Source: Dipteris shenzhenensis
Lineage: Eukaryota; Polypodiophyta; Polypodiopsida; Gleicheniales
Strand: one strand, 5' to 3'
DNA: 64,000 bases
Assembly (NCBI GenBank): GCA_047967505.1
Contig: CM106540.1
This document shows, piece after piece, positions 46,646 through 58,754 of this stretch (position 1 is the stretch's first letter; each line of letters opens with the position of its first letter). A program made the position numbers and the translations under genes. Under the pieces are notes generated by a model. It was given only the letters and a program-made list of their open reading frames with translations. It was not told where the DNA came from and did no database searches.

Positions 46646-47349
46646 TTTCCTTAGGCATCTCTAGAGCTTGTATTTCTATTTTGATTCTTACATAGAAAGG
46701 GACAACACTACAATCAAGGTATGTTCCTATACCACACCAAGGTAAGATTATCGTACCTAGATTTTCTCCACTCCATAGTTTACCTTGACTCTTTTAGGCC
46801 CATCAAGTGTGAGTTGGCAATACTTAACTATGAGAACTATTACTTGCTCGTTTGCAGATAGGAATCTAAAACAAACCAATTTTATGTAAGGAATCTCTAA
46901 CCTGGGTAATGCAGCCCTCTCTCGCTCTCTAAGGATCTTTCTCTCATCCTTTCCTTAGGCATCTCTAGAGCTTGTATTTCTATTTTGCTTCATACATAGA
47001 AAGGGACAACACTATAGTCAAGGTATATTCCTATACCACACTAAGGTAAGATTGTCTTACCTAGCTTTTCTCCACTCCATTGTTTACCTTGACTCTTTTA
47101 GGCTCAGTTTGAGCTTAGTTTGTGGATAGGAATCTAAAACAAACCAATTTTATGTAAGGAAGTCTCTAACCTGGGTAATGCAATCCATTGTGAAAGCTAT
47201 AAGAATTTGAAAATTATAAGGTTGCAAAAAGTCACCTCTAAATAAATGAACTTCACAAGTATTGATAAATCATTATGACCAAAAACTTAACAAATCTATT
47301 ATGCATGCAAATAGCAAATACATGTGTGCATGCACGAGCCCGAACACGT

Positions 47350-47425
<76 letters not shown>

Positions 47426-47695
47426 TTCCTTAGGCATCTCTAGAGCTTGTATTCTATTTTGATTCTTACATAGAAAGGGACAACACTATAGTCAAGGTAT
47501 GTTCCTATACCACATCAAAGTAAGATTATCTTACCTAGATTTTCTATACTCCATCGTTTATCTTGACTCTTTTAGGTGCATCATATGTCAGTTGGCAATG
47601 CTGAACTATAAGAACCATTACTTACTCAGTTTGAGCTCAGTTTGCAGATAGGAATCTTAAACAAACCAGTTTTATGTAAGGAAGTCTCTAGAATG
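46426..47695. repeat. Tandem triplication (about 475, 269 and 526 bp) with two long (CT)n arrays
   Basis: CCTGGGTAATGCA starts units at 46426, 46901 and 47170. Each unit carries TTAGGCATCTCTAGAGCTTG, AGAAAGGGACAACACTA and a near-identical end, AAACAAACCA(A/G)TTTTATGTAA. Units 1 and 3 contain CT arrays (about 46591-46641 and 47350-47422). The middle unit lacks about 165 bp including most of the array. The units are so similar that duplication was recent compared with the decayed elements nearby. Confidence 0.95.
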
Positions 47696-47724
47696 AATAG
47701 GCATGCATGCACACGTGAGCATAC

Positions 47725-47754
47725 AACACACACACACACACACACACACACACA
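47725..47754. repeat. (CA)n microsatellite
   Basis: About 15 CA units next to the triplication. Confidence 0.95.
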
Positions 47755-49983
47755 TTTGTATCTATATGTTATTGACTGGCTAGACTATCATTGCTAGGCC
47801 TAGACATTTTTCATCCCTTCATGGTTTACATATAGTGGAGAATTATATCTTTGAAAAATATGGGTGGATGTCACAAATAAGTTATATACATTAAAACAAG
47901 GTTTGTGGCCCATTGTTTACTTGCCACTAACATTTCACGACATAATTTTAACCAACACTTAGGGACTAGACCTTGTCGGACATTTTTTCAATGACTATAT
48001 ACCATTATGAACTCATGTTGGAACCTTTTTTCCATGCCTTTTACATAAAAAAGTTTCTTGCTCATATGATATGCTCTACATGGGTAGGTGGATATCCTTC
48101 TCAACGTGGATAGTAGTTCACAATCATGGCTAGCATACGTACATATAATACAACCTAATATGGAGAATAGTTTACACAGGCCATTAAAACTCCTCGGTTT
48201 GAGTCCAAAATATTTGAACTGTTTCAAAGAGTGTGGTTTGCTCTACTCGACTGAAAGGACCACAAGATCTATTGGTACGTCGAATCTCCTCCACACAAGA
48301 TTATAAGAACAACAGTGATCATGGCTTCATGAAGATATCAAGCCAATATTCCAATGCTTAACATAAGCAATCGTTCTTTGGAAAGAAAAAAAACATAAGC
48401 AATCGCATGTGATGGCCAGCATACTCTTGCATATCGGTGTTTCGCACACCCCAAAAAAAGAGGCATCCTAAAATCGACCATCGACTCTCAATTCTCAACC
48501 CAAATATCTCTTTCGAATAGCAGTAAAGTAAGCACATATTGTTGACTAATTATTCAAACCAGTCTAGCACATTCATTGGAAAAAGGTATGAAATATAGTA
48601 AAGCTATAGGAATACTTACCTATATATCATGTGTTGGATTGGGCTTTCTAGACCTTATGACTTAAGCATGTCTATTGGAAATTCCAAACTTATTTACCAC
48701 CCATCATACTTTGGTCAGCTAGTATGTGTGTGAAAAAAGAAGTGATAATGACTTGGACAGAGTTAGCTTCACCAAAAAAATGTATAAGTTGAAGGTTATA
48801 GCCTCGACATATCTTAATGATTCGAGAGTATGGGTTTCATGATATAGTGCTCTTTTTTTGACCCCCTACTTAGGGTGATATCTAAAAATGTGTTTCAGAA
48901 AGGGTAATAATTTTAGACCATGAAGCATCTGGATACTTGTGACTCAAACATTGAAGTGCCATTGATGCACCGCCAAATTCCCAAGAAATTTGCTTAGTCT
49001 GGAATTCCCAACCGATTCCCACCTATTCGAATATTCTCAAATTCATGACATTGTCCAAATTCTTGAGGATTTCCAACTTGATATGTTTGACATGGTTTTT
49101 ACATTTTAAGCAAATACCAGATGGTCTTACTTTTAGAAGATGGCCTGCTAAAGTTTGTAAGAAGCTCGAGAAGGCACCTTATAAAATGGATATTGCAAAT
49201 CATTGTTTGAACCTTTGTGAACTAAATCTCATTGTACTAAATAGTCTTTTAGCATCATACGTATTTTGCCTTGATATGTATTGTGTAACCAACAATTACA
49301 ACTTGTCACTATTATGACCCTTGCGCTTGCTTTGAATGTATAAAAGCACCTAAAATGAAGTGAATAAACTTTCAAGTTGATGTTGGTTGCATGGAAAGAA
49401 TGATTTTATTGTGTGAATAAGAAATCAATATTTCTTTCATGGTCTTTATTTAATAGCTAGGATTCTACACATTCTGACTTTGATAAAAGTTAGTCCATCA
49501 AATTCAAAATCCTTTGAGACTTAATACATTAGAAAATCAAAAGGCTCCTATGATCTCCATACATGGAAACACATGCATGAGATACCAAGGCCCTCTTAGT
49601 TTCCTAAGAATCTCCAAAAGCTCAAGGAAAGAAGGCATGCTGGTTGGAACTGAAAAGGAGAGTGGGAATCATTTACGTAGTAAGGATTGACAAAAAGCAT
49701 TGTATATGTACAAGAAAAGGAGAAGGGATGAACTTGGCCTATTTGTGTGGTTTTGAGGAAGAACTAAGGCTTGGATAAGTGCTACACCTCCGTGTAAGGG
49801 TACACAAGGGTATGCACAAGAAAGACTAAAGGAGATGGCAATTAGGCGTGCCTATGGGATCGAGCTTGTTGTAGCACTTGAGCATTTGGATTTCTAGAGC
49901 GTCACATTTGAACCTAAGGAGAATGGCTATGCTTGTAACATGGAGCAATGAGTAAAGATAACAACGTGACCCTCCATCCAATC
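47755..49983. other. Downstream flank of the MYB gene, nothing recognised
   Basis: AT-rich, only short motif-free frames (for example 49045-49317 plus). On the minus strand AATAAA-type signals occur about 540 bp beyond the MYB stop (TTTATT on the plus strand near 49445), a possible polyadenylation region but not a firm one. Confidence 0.4.
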
Positions 49984-52023
49984 CTACATCTCGTCGAGCA
50001 AAGATGTGAGCCGTTGCAATTCGAGGGAGGTGGGGGCTGACATGGCAAAGGTGGTGAAGTTCGAGGATGAGGAAGTGGGCCAGGTGGCATGAGTGGTAGA
50101 ATATTCAGGAGGCAAGAATCCACAGCTATCAGGAAGGTGGGGGTGATGGTGGTGTGGAATGGGCATGGAGGAGTGGGAATCCATTCCCAAGGTGTCATTC
50201 CAAGTGAGGTAATCAGCTTCCAAGTGGGCAAGAATCTGTTGCTGATCACCTATATTGTGACAATTTGCTTGTTGGCAATCTACTTGTGCTACTAAAGAAG
50301 CTTGGTTGGCCATAGCCATGTTATGCTGCATGCATTCCCAAACTCCTTGCTCAGCATAACCTTTCATGAGAGCCCTAGCATCACCTTGAAATTGATGATC
50401 TTGAGATGCAATATTGGCAGTGTTACCATCCCTACTGCACTCCATGGCAGCTCCTCCTCCATTGAAGCATTCACTCATATTTGCAACAGAATCAAAGCAA
50501 GAATCAGCTAACGTCCCACTGGTCTGCTTGCTGCTCATGCAGCTTGCCGTAGCTCCAGAATCAAAGTACGGGCTCCTCCCACTCGTCTTCATGCTGCTCA
50601 TGCAGCTCGCAGCTGCTTCAGAATCAAAATAGGAACTGATCCCACTCGGCTTGCAGCAACTAGCCTCGCCATATATATTATTCATCATGGAGGATGGTGG
50701 CTTCAGCTCATCTCCTTCAGCTTGCGGCCTCTGAAACAGAGATGAGTAGCTGGATTGAAAGTCCTGCCCCGGATTGCCTTCTTGCAGCTTCTGAAATAGA
50801 GATGAGTAGCTACTTTGCGTCGCTTGCACCGCAGATGAATTCGTTAATCCTTCCAACATTGGCGAGAAAGGAAAGTAATCAGGCATGTTGAAACACATTC
50901 GAGGCTTCTTCCTTGCTCCCCACAGAGTCTCCCCTTCTCTGTTGATCAATGAGTCCTCCGAATCCTCATCCGTCTTGTGAACTACAGTGATCACACTCGT
51001 GGGCGAGCTGATTACGCTTGTGGGAGATCGAGAGTTGAAAGCTTGCACGGCTGCCCTCATCTTCTCCAGCCTCTGATGTGCCTTAATGCCTTCAAGCTCC
51101 ATCCTCTCTCGCTTCGACATTTCTCCACCTCTGACAGAACGTTTCTGAATGATATTGTTTGTGGCAAAACCTTCTTTCGTCTCGTTCTCGTCCGCAGCAC
51201 CATTACCTTCGTTTTCCACCGATGAAGAGCTTCCACCAGCCTTCGTGCCGTTTGAGACTACGCTCGATGAGGAGATGTCAGTTCCTTCGGCTTCTCCAGC
51301 AGTCTTAAATGACGTCCTTCCCGTCTGTTGCTCGGATACGGCACTCAAAGGCTTGTGGGTGACTGGATCAATGCCCATCTGCCTCAATTTCTTCTTGATG
51401 CGTGTGTTCCAGTAGTTTTTGATCTCGTTGTCTGTCCGACCGGGTAACTGTGCCGCGATTCTCGACCATCTACAGTTACATTAGACACAAAAATGTGTTA
51501 GAAGCACGAAATGCAGCAGACAGCTACAGAAGACGTAGCTTTTTTCAACGAGCACAGCTCAGATTCCGAGTCATTCCGATACTTCCAAAGGAAAAAGTCT
51601 GGGCTCCGAAGCTGTCCTTGCTCCACAGAAGTATTCCATTGACAAGAATCTAGTTTACCTGTTACCAATGGCGGCATGAAGATCGATTATCAGTTTCTCT
51701 TCAGCTTCAGAAAGCATGCCACGCTTCAAATCAGGCCGCAAGTAGTTTGTCCATCTCAATCGGCAACTCTTTCCACATCTCAACAGCCCTGCAGAAAACC
51801 CACTTATATATCAAAAACGAAGCTATAGATTGAACTATAATCAGCAATGATCGGAGACCTCAATGCGCGGAGTGGCTATCACACACATACCGGCAAGCTT
51901 GGGGACTTCTCGCCAGCATCCATGGCCAAAGTGGGTGATGAAAGTCACAAGCTTCCGGTCTTCCTCTGCTGTCCAAGGACCCTTCTTGAGCCCAACTTTC
52001 TCACAACACGGTTGCCTTCCCAT
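49984..52023 (-). CDS. R2R3-MYB transcription factor, three exons, 582 residues
   Basis: A nuclear DNA-binding protein. Exon 1 is 52023-51891, exon 2 51788-51659, exon 3 51469-49984, with GT..AG introns of 102 and 189 bp after PKLA(G) and IGN(R), the two positions usual in plant R2R3-MYBs; the joined length (1749 nt) is a whole number of codons. R2 (about residues 14-61) has regularly spaced Trp at 17, 37 and 57; R3 (about 67-112) has Trp 89 and 108 with Met-Leu at 69-70 replacing its first Trp, which is normal. The start MGRQPCC and the [11 protein letters not shown] after R3 (119-129) resemble the MYB20/MYB43/MYB85-type group linked to secondary-wall control in Arabidopsis, but the paralogue cannot be fixed by eye, so no symbol is given. 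The 450-residue C-terminus is long, Ser-rich, with a basic/charged helix (about 206-230), two SSYSSLFQ repeats (307-314, 327-334), two YFDS..ASCMSS repeats (365-401) and HHHH at 527-530. All motifs are intact. Confidence 0.95.
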
Positions 52024-52620
52024 TCTGACGATAGAGATTCACGCGATCGCAAGACCTTTAAAAAGAGCGAGAACTATGGAACTATAGCTCAATGAATGAT
52101 CTGCAATGGCCTCTTAGAACTTGCCGCTGCATCTAGCAACTGAAACTGCATTCTCCTTTTCAATGGACGGATTGGTCCATCTCTACAAATACTAATCCTC
52201 CTCCACTATGGCTCTTCGACTATGATGCAGCGACGAAGAAGGGGACATTCTCCAGGGAAATTTTCTTTCTGACGCTCCAATCCAACACTACCAGCCTTGC
52301 TACCTCCTGTTGCGTGTCTCAAGGGCCTGTGGACACCGCAACCTTGGCCTCTTTTCCTTCTCTCTCACAATCTCAGTACTGTTGCAACTTCAGCTTCACT
52401 TCTTCCAAATACAACACGCAATCCCACCGATCGTAATACTCCGCGTCGGCTCCACTATATCCTCTCTCTCTCTCTCTCTCTCCCTTACAGTTTGTCAACA
52501 GTGCTTAACCTCTCGTTTAGTGTGCAGCCTCAGTCTCAGCAGATTGAGAGAAATTCGAGGAGAGTATGTCTGCTTGGAAACTGATTTAGACCTCCGTCCA
52601 GAGAGATATATATACACACT
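52024..52620 (-). promoter_or_regulatory. 5' leader and probable core promoter of the MYB gene
   Basis: On the minus strand a TATATATA run (52607-52614) lies about 585 bp before the ATG. Between them is a GA array (CT on the plus strand, 52461-52483), typical of plant leaders and promoters. The transcription start is not determined; a leader intron is possible. Confidence 0.4.
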
Positions 52621-52987
52621 TGTACACATACGCAAGCAGCAGACCGAGCACCGTTCTCAGGTTCCACCTCTAACAAACTCGATTCTAGCTGCTACTCTTG
52701 GATTCATATGTGTAATCTTGCCTGTGAGATCACTCTGAAGGATCCTCTTGCCTCAGCATGCGTCACGATCCTAACTTACAGTAGAAGCACATTCCCACCT
52801 CAAAACTCTGACAAAGAAAAGCCCACACATACGTGGTAATCGTTAGCGTCTACAGTAGTCTGAGGCCCGTGTCCTCGGACGATACCGATCTTTGCAGCAA
52901 CGTGTGCCGCACTTTGAATCTATATGGGACTTTTTTAAAGCTTTAACAAACCTCTCGTAGGACTCCAAGTATGTGTGGCTTTTCCTA

Positions 52988-53036
<49 letters not shown>

Positions 53037-53087
53037 CCTTCTCCCTCTCTCCCCAAGATTGTTTGTGTAAATGTACTAAACACAATA
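52621..53087. repeat. MYB upstream region with a (CT)n array
   Basis: A CT run of about 41 bp lies at 52993-53033; on the gene strand it is GA. The 80-codon minus-strand frame is a translation of it. Confidence 0.8.
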
Positions 53088-53181
53088 GAAATGTTTAAGT
53101 CTCTCTTATGTATACATGACGTCTTTGAGATTTAGAAATGTTAAGTCTCTCATATGTATACATGACGTCCTTGAGGTTTAG
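53088..53181. repeat. Tandem duplication, about 47 bp unit
   Basis: AAATGTTTAAGTCTCTC..ATGTATACATGACGTC (53089-53135) repeats at 53136-53181 with four or five changes. Each copy contains the palindrome TGTATACA next to TGACGTC. Confidence 0.9.
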
Positions 53182-55557
53182 ACTTCATTCTTAGAATGAC
53201 TTCCCCACATGGCTCCTTGATTATACCCTAGTACCCATAGCTTGCCCAATTTACATTAAGAAAATGCTCTCCATCCCATCGTTAGTTTTCGGCATGCTTT
53301 CTATGCGGTAGGATGAATTGCTCATGATTCTACATAGCCTAAACATGTAGCTAGTCTTTGTCACTAAGGAGACCTCACTATTTTGCCTACACATGCTTAC
53401 TGACACATTGTGTACCATTTTAGCCTAAAAAACTGTATATATTTCTATACTATCAATTTAAAGTCAACACTTAGAACCTATTAAGACTTGTCTCTCATCT
53501 ATATTGTCCTCCTTAGCACACCAAGAAGCAAGCACACAACCTCAATGCTCTTGTGTGCATGCGTGAGCACACCCACACATACATGCAGTATACATGTATT
53601 CCTTCATAAGTTTGAGAAAGCTTGTGTATGAGCATAAAAGTATGCAAATAAACAAACATGATCCTTAGCATTATTGGTGACATGGATGATTTTTTCCTAT
53701 TAGTTTCATTAAGAAGTGAAACTTTTATATTGGTGTCGAAAGTTTGTATGCCCTAATAATAATAAAGACTTAAAAATTTTGCCAAGATTTGAAACTTTTA
53801 TAAAAAAAATTTAAACTTTCACGAGGATTAATAACTTTTTCTTTAAAATTCAAAAGAAAATATATGAAATTGTAATATGTTCTACAAATATTGTGAAACT
53901 AAAAATACTAGCTCGATAAAATTTTGCCAAGATTTTATATTAATATATAAGTGTAGCTGCAATAAAGACATCCTTGATTGGTGAAAAATGTTTCTCCATG
54001 TCCAACTAGTACGTTTTTTGTGTGCAATACCAAGCCTATTCTTGAGTATCCTTTTATAAAATTCTTACCACCTCCATATTCATACATGGCTAACCTCATC
54101 ACTTTTCATCTTTTATACAACACAAACTTCCCCAAAGTAAAAGTCCACGCCTACCTATGTGAACATGCCATTGGTGTATTCTACCTCCTTGATTCTCCCA
54201 ATGCATGACTTTTCATATGGAGAAATCTGTGAACATTCAATTCCAAATCTGGACATCGAACAAAATTCATGACATGCCACAATTTTCCATGCTAATCAAG
54301 ATTGGTATTTTTGACTTGAAATATTCTTCGAATTTCGCAAATCGGTGTTTGTGCACGCTTTCAAAGTTCTCATGATCACTATGTATGCAATGAATGATGG
54401 CTACAATTTTTTATATAGTACTACGTAGTGAAAGCATGTTTCATGAATGTTAAAATAAGAACCAATGCATGCCATGACTTTTCTCAAGGAAAACAATTGG
54501 TGCTCCTTTTCTTTTGGCCATTTCTATCCAATCCAAAGGAAAAGTCAACATTAGGAGAATCACTCTCAAACAAGGTGTACTAGAGACCTTCACCTCCATC
54601 ATGCGATGGTTGATGTTATGTTTTAACATTTTAGTGCTACAATTCCCAAACTTCTACAGAAATAAGTGATATCAATTCACATAGTTCTAAAGTGTGTAGA
54701 TCGATGCCCTTGGGTCATAGCTATAATAGATTAACATTAGGTCTATGTACTCTTATGTATTATAAAATTAGAACTCTACCAAGTGGGAAGTGGGGTTGGA
54801 AGTGAGCTAGGATTGCCAAATGGATGCCACTAAATCGAAAGATTCAAATGTGATTACATAATTTTTTTGGAAATGAGTCACATAAAACAATCATGGTGAA
54901 ACTACTATGAAAGTTGCCAAACTTAGGAGTATCTTAGTAAATAAAGATTCATCACCTTGTTTGTAAATCACGCGAGAGGATGGTGTAAAAAGAACAAAAT
55001 TTATAGAAAAAGTGAACTTCTCTTTATTGTCACACTTGTAAAGATAACGTGGACATCTTCACGTCGAAAGTGAAGTGATCTACAAGCATCACTTTTATTT
55101 TTATATAAACCTTTATCTATCCTTCTTTTATAACTAAGATAATATCTTTGTGCAAGGAAATTCTTTAACAATGTGGCATCCAACAATATAAGGGTCATGA
55201 AAGCACGTAGGTTAGTGGTACATAGTAAGTAGATGCCAATGGGAGAGACACAATACCATTTAGCTTGTCATTAACCATTTTTCTCGCATGACGGGAACCC
55301 CATAGGTGCCACCTAAATATGGTAATGTCAATTGTGGGGAGGAGCTCCATAGGAGCAATTTGCATTAATTAAACGGTGTCCTTATTTAGAACTTGGCACT
55401 AAAAGGCTAGTGCCTTGGATTCATTTTGAGAATTAGAAATTCTTAGCATAACCATTGAGTTTCTTGCATGTATTAGGATGGATAAAATCACCAAAGTTGT
55501 AATAAGAGCAACGACTAAGTAGCCAAGACATATGCATAGCACCCTCATGTACACGTT
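53182..55557. other. AT-rich intergenic sequence, nothing recognised
   Basis: Only short motif-free frames, for example 53978-54208. Confidence 0.4.
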
Positions 55558-56560
55558 TTAGATGTGCCTTGCTAACTTAGAAGATATAAGGTTTGCGTAA
55601 CCGATAAGGTGTGATAAGGGCAACGAATTTGGGCATATAACAAAAGAGGCTGCATTGTGCACGGTGCGAACGATCAACGAAGGGGTAGCTGTCGCTATGT
55701 CGGTTTTGACTAGTTTGAAGAGAGATTGGTGATGCAATGAGCATGCAATGCCGCGTGAATCGTCTGGTGGAGCGTTGATGGTTGCTTCAAACTTTGGTTG
55801 CAGTTGAGTAGGCTTTGGGCACGCATCCATCAATCAAACAAGTCAATGTACTGATGGAGCTTGTGGAGATGGCGAGTGGCTGACTTTTTGAGCCAGGAAC
55901 CTCCACTGTTTGCACGGATTTCGTCCAGGGACGACCATCGCCAGATGATTGCATCTGTTGCAACAGAGTCTGAGCAGGGGCTCCACACAGAATTTAGGCC
56001 TCCACTGAGCACTCGACCGGAGTCTGCATAGAATTGAGCTCCACACAGAATTTTAGAACTCCTCCGAAAGATTAATATAAAGCGCGAAAGATCGCGAGGC
56101 GGCTGGAGGATCAGCCAGTCCTGAATTTAGAACATAATTCCTTTCATCAGCCCGACGACACAGGATCATCGCTCCATCGATTCATGCAATTATATAATTC
56201 GTTCCATCCATCACAGGCGGTTTGGCCCAAGAAAAATATGGTTGTGCGGCGTGCGACAGGGGTCAAGCGATCAAGATCGGGAACATGGAGAAGAGTCGTC
56301 ACCGCAGGATCGATGATTCGAGGGAGGGTGAGGAATTTTTATGTGGCCTGGGGAGTCGTGAATAAATGGTGATGTTCGGAGGGGCTCAGGAGGATAGACA
56401 TGTACCACAAAAGCGGTATTCACTGTTGCCATAGTATAACTTGTCGGAACCTTTGTGAAAGTGCTCACATGTGTCAACGAGTATGACCCCCTCCACAGGT
56501 CCCCCCAATGTGTCCGTTGCTTCAAAGTTCACACGTCGTTTCATTAATCCCTCCATGAAA
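55558..56560. other. GC-richer island with overlapping unrecognised frames
   Basis: Minus-strand frames at 55558-55833 (91 codons), 55830-56012 and 55843-56046 follow one another, but no domain is seen and no splice chain can be built. GCTCCACACAGAATTT occurs at 55980 and again about 60 bp later, as part of a diverged tandem duplication. It might be an exon or promoter of an undetected gene. Confidence 0.3.
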
Positions 56561-57446
56561 AAGCTTCCCCTAGGGCCTACACTCTGAGCTTAACTTTACA
56601 CTATTCCCACGGTCACAATGTCACACAACCAGCTTCCCCATCTCATATTTCCCAAGTCACACTCTCACACAACCGGCTTAACTTCACATGACAAGCTTCC
56701 CCCCGCTTAATTTTATGCTGTTCCCAAGTGCTTTACAGGAAACCTAGGAGCAAAAGAACCCAGGCAAGGAGACCCAATAGCTCAACGACTTAAAGGGGAG
56801 GGATGGGGAGGACCATTACTAAAGCCATTTTTGTAGCTACTTACCATTTTTATGTTCCATGAGCCTCAAACAATGCCATATTCTCCAAAAGCACATTCAA
56901 CTACTCAATCTTCCTATCATAGGCTAGCTCATACTAGCATACAATTGCACGACACCAAGCAGTAGTCACCTCAATTTTCAAGCATTGTCGTCTTTATGAT
57001 AAGAAGGGGCTCTTAACATATCAAACCTTGAAGTGTCAGCTTTTCTGACCTTGCCAACCTAAGTACGCCATTAAACGGCTCTTAATAGTCTCTCCCCTCC
57101 TCTCCCAATTCCATCGTTATGCATAATGCCACTAGCATAGGAGGATGCATACTTTTTTTTCTGGCCCCCTCCCAAACTTACCTCCTAGGCACTTACCCAA
57201 GATGTAACCAATTTGCATTAGGTAAGAAAAGCTAGGACCCTGGCAACTTTCACAAATAATGCCAAGCCGTTTTTCGTCCTCTCATTCAATAATTATCCAA
57301 ACGCTAGGGCTTCCTTACAACCAACCCTAACTTGCAAGCTCACGTGTTGTACAAAGAAAGATTTGTGTATATGCATGTTCAAGCACATAGTGTGCACATA
57401 GCCCATGATAGCTAGCTCTCTTGAAAACTACGTGCTAAGTACTTGC
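56561..57446. other. Intergenic sequence, nothing recognised
   Basis: Repeats of TCACACAACC(A/G)GCTT(C/A)A near 56.62-56.70 kb; no gene. Confidence 0.4.
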
Positions 57447-57665
57447 ATGTGTGTGTGCATGCAGGGATGTGTGTGTGTGTGTGTGTGTGTGCGCGCGCAC
57501 GTTCGTGCGTGCTCGCGTCTGTGCATGTGTGAGTCCGTACATGTGTATGTGTGTGTGTGCGTACATTCTTACATGTGTGCATGTGCGTGTGCGTGTGCGT
57601 GTGCATCTGCGTGTGTGTGTGTGTGTGCGCATGTGTGTGTCTGTGTGTCTGTTTGTGTGTACGTG
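57447..57665. repeat. Long compound (GT)n microsatellite
   Basis: About 220 bp dominated by TG with GTGCGT and GCATGC interruptions. The five open frames of 60-97 codons on both strands are all translations of it. Confidence 0.95.
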
Positions 57666-58668
57666 CATGCGTACAATCTTGTGTGCATATAATATGCACC
57701 ATGCACGCACACGCACATGCACATGCACATGCCTAGGTTAAATAGATGTAAATTATGTCAGCATTATGCATTCCATTATTTCCATATAATACATTTGTAT
57801 TCTCACATTCAAATGCCCCATTTGCACTTTAATTGATGTGCACGATTATGCTTCATATGTTTTTACTAGTAAGTGTATCCAATCAATTACTGAAGCATGA
57901 ACACATTTTGAGGGAGTCACAAGACCATTTGAAGATGTGCGTTGCACAAAGAGCAAGACTTGTAAGAGGCATAGCAAGAACACAATTTTTGTAAATAATA
58001 AGGGGAGTTACTTATGGTCTCCATTATGCCAAATAGGCCAATGTCTCTTCATAGTGTGAATAGAAGATGCCAATTTTCATCCAATTGCTATCTCGTGATC
58101 CCCATTTTCTTTCATTTTCTTCCCATTTCCATCCAATCACTATCTTGACACCGCTCCACATTACTCAATCAAAATTTCATACAAGGTAGAAATTTTGCAT
58201 TTTGACTTGTTATAAAGGAAAAAATACTTTGCTTTTTTCCAAATGTGTGTGCTTTCCCATTTTCAAAACTTATGTGTTCTCGATTCAACATTTGGAATTT
58301 ATCAATTCGTTTAGAAAACTTGCATTTTGGAAAATGACACTATAGCACACGATTTCAACCAAAGGGGCTTTATTCTTTTAGGGAGTTATAGAAAATATAC
58401 ATACATAAGGGGTAATAGTTAAAATGCTTAAATGCATGTGATATTACATAGTGAACAACTTGGGACAAATCATAATGGCTATCTGTTTGGCAAGTAAGCC
58501 TCTTGCATTCAAGAGAAACCTCACATATTAAACAAAACTAACCAAGTCACACACTTGTATCCAAGCCCCAACTTACCTCAATTCACATGCAAATCCCAAC
58601 CCTGGCCCAACACGAAACTATGGTGGTACTTGTGCTTTCTTCTACATCCTACTCTATACAAACCCCCC

Positions 58669-58670
<2 letters not shown>
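57666..58670. other. Intergenic sequence, nothing recognised
   Basis: AT-rich, no motif. Confidence 0.4.
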
Positions 58671-58718
<48 letters not shown>

Positions 58719-58754
58719 TGTGTCTGTGTGTGTATGTGTATGTGTGTGTGTGTG
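58671..58754. repeat. Compound (CT)n-(TG)n microsatellite
   Basis: About 44 bp of CT directly followed by about 38 bp of TG-rich sequence. Confidence 0.95.

Noticed and set aside
50302-51415. Several plus-strand frames of 65-88 codons
   Set aside because: Shadows of MYB exon 3 on the opposite strand.
49984-52023. Assigning a specific Arabidopsis MYB symbol
   Set aside because: Subgroup resemblance is visible but a phylogeny is needed; the C-terminus does not match a named member by eye.
51847-52095. Plus-strand frames of 74-82 codons
   Set aside because: Shadows of MYB exon 1 and intron 1.
52297-52738. Two overlapping plus-strand frames (95 and 142 codons) upstream of the MYB gene
   Set aside because: Ser-Leu runs come from the CT array in the MYB leader; no motif, and both overlap the leader of a real gene on the other strand.
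57405-57741. Five open frames of 60-97 codons on both strands
   Set aside because: All are translations of the compound GT array.
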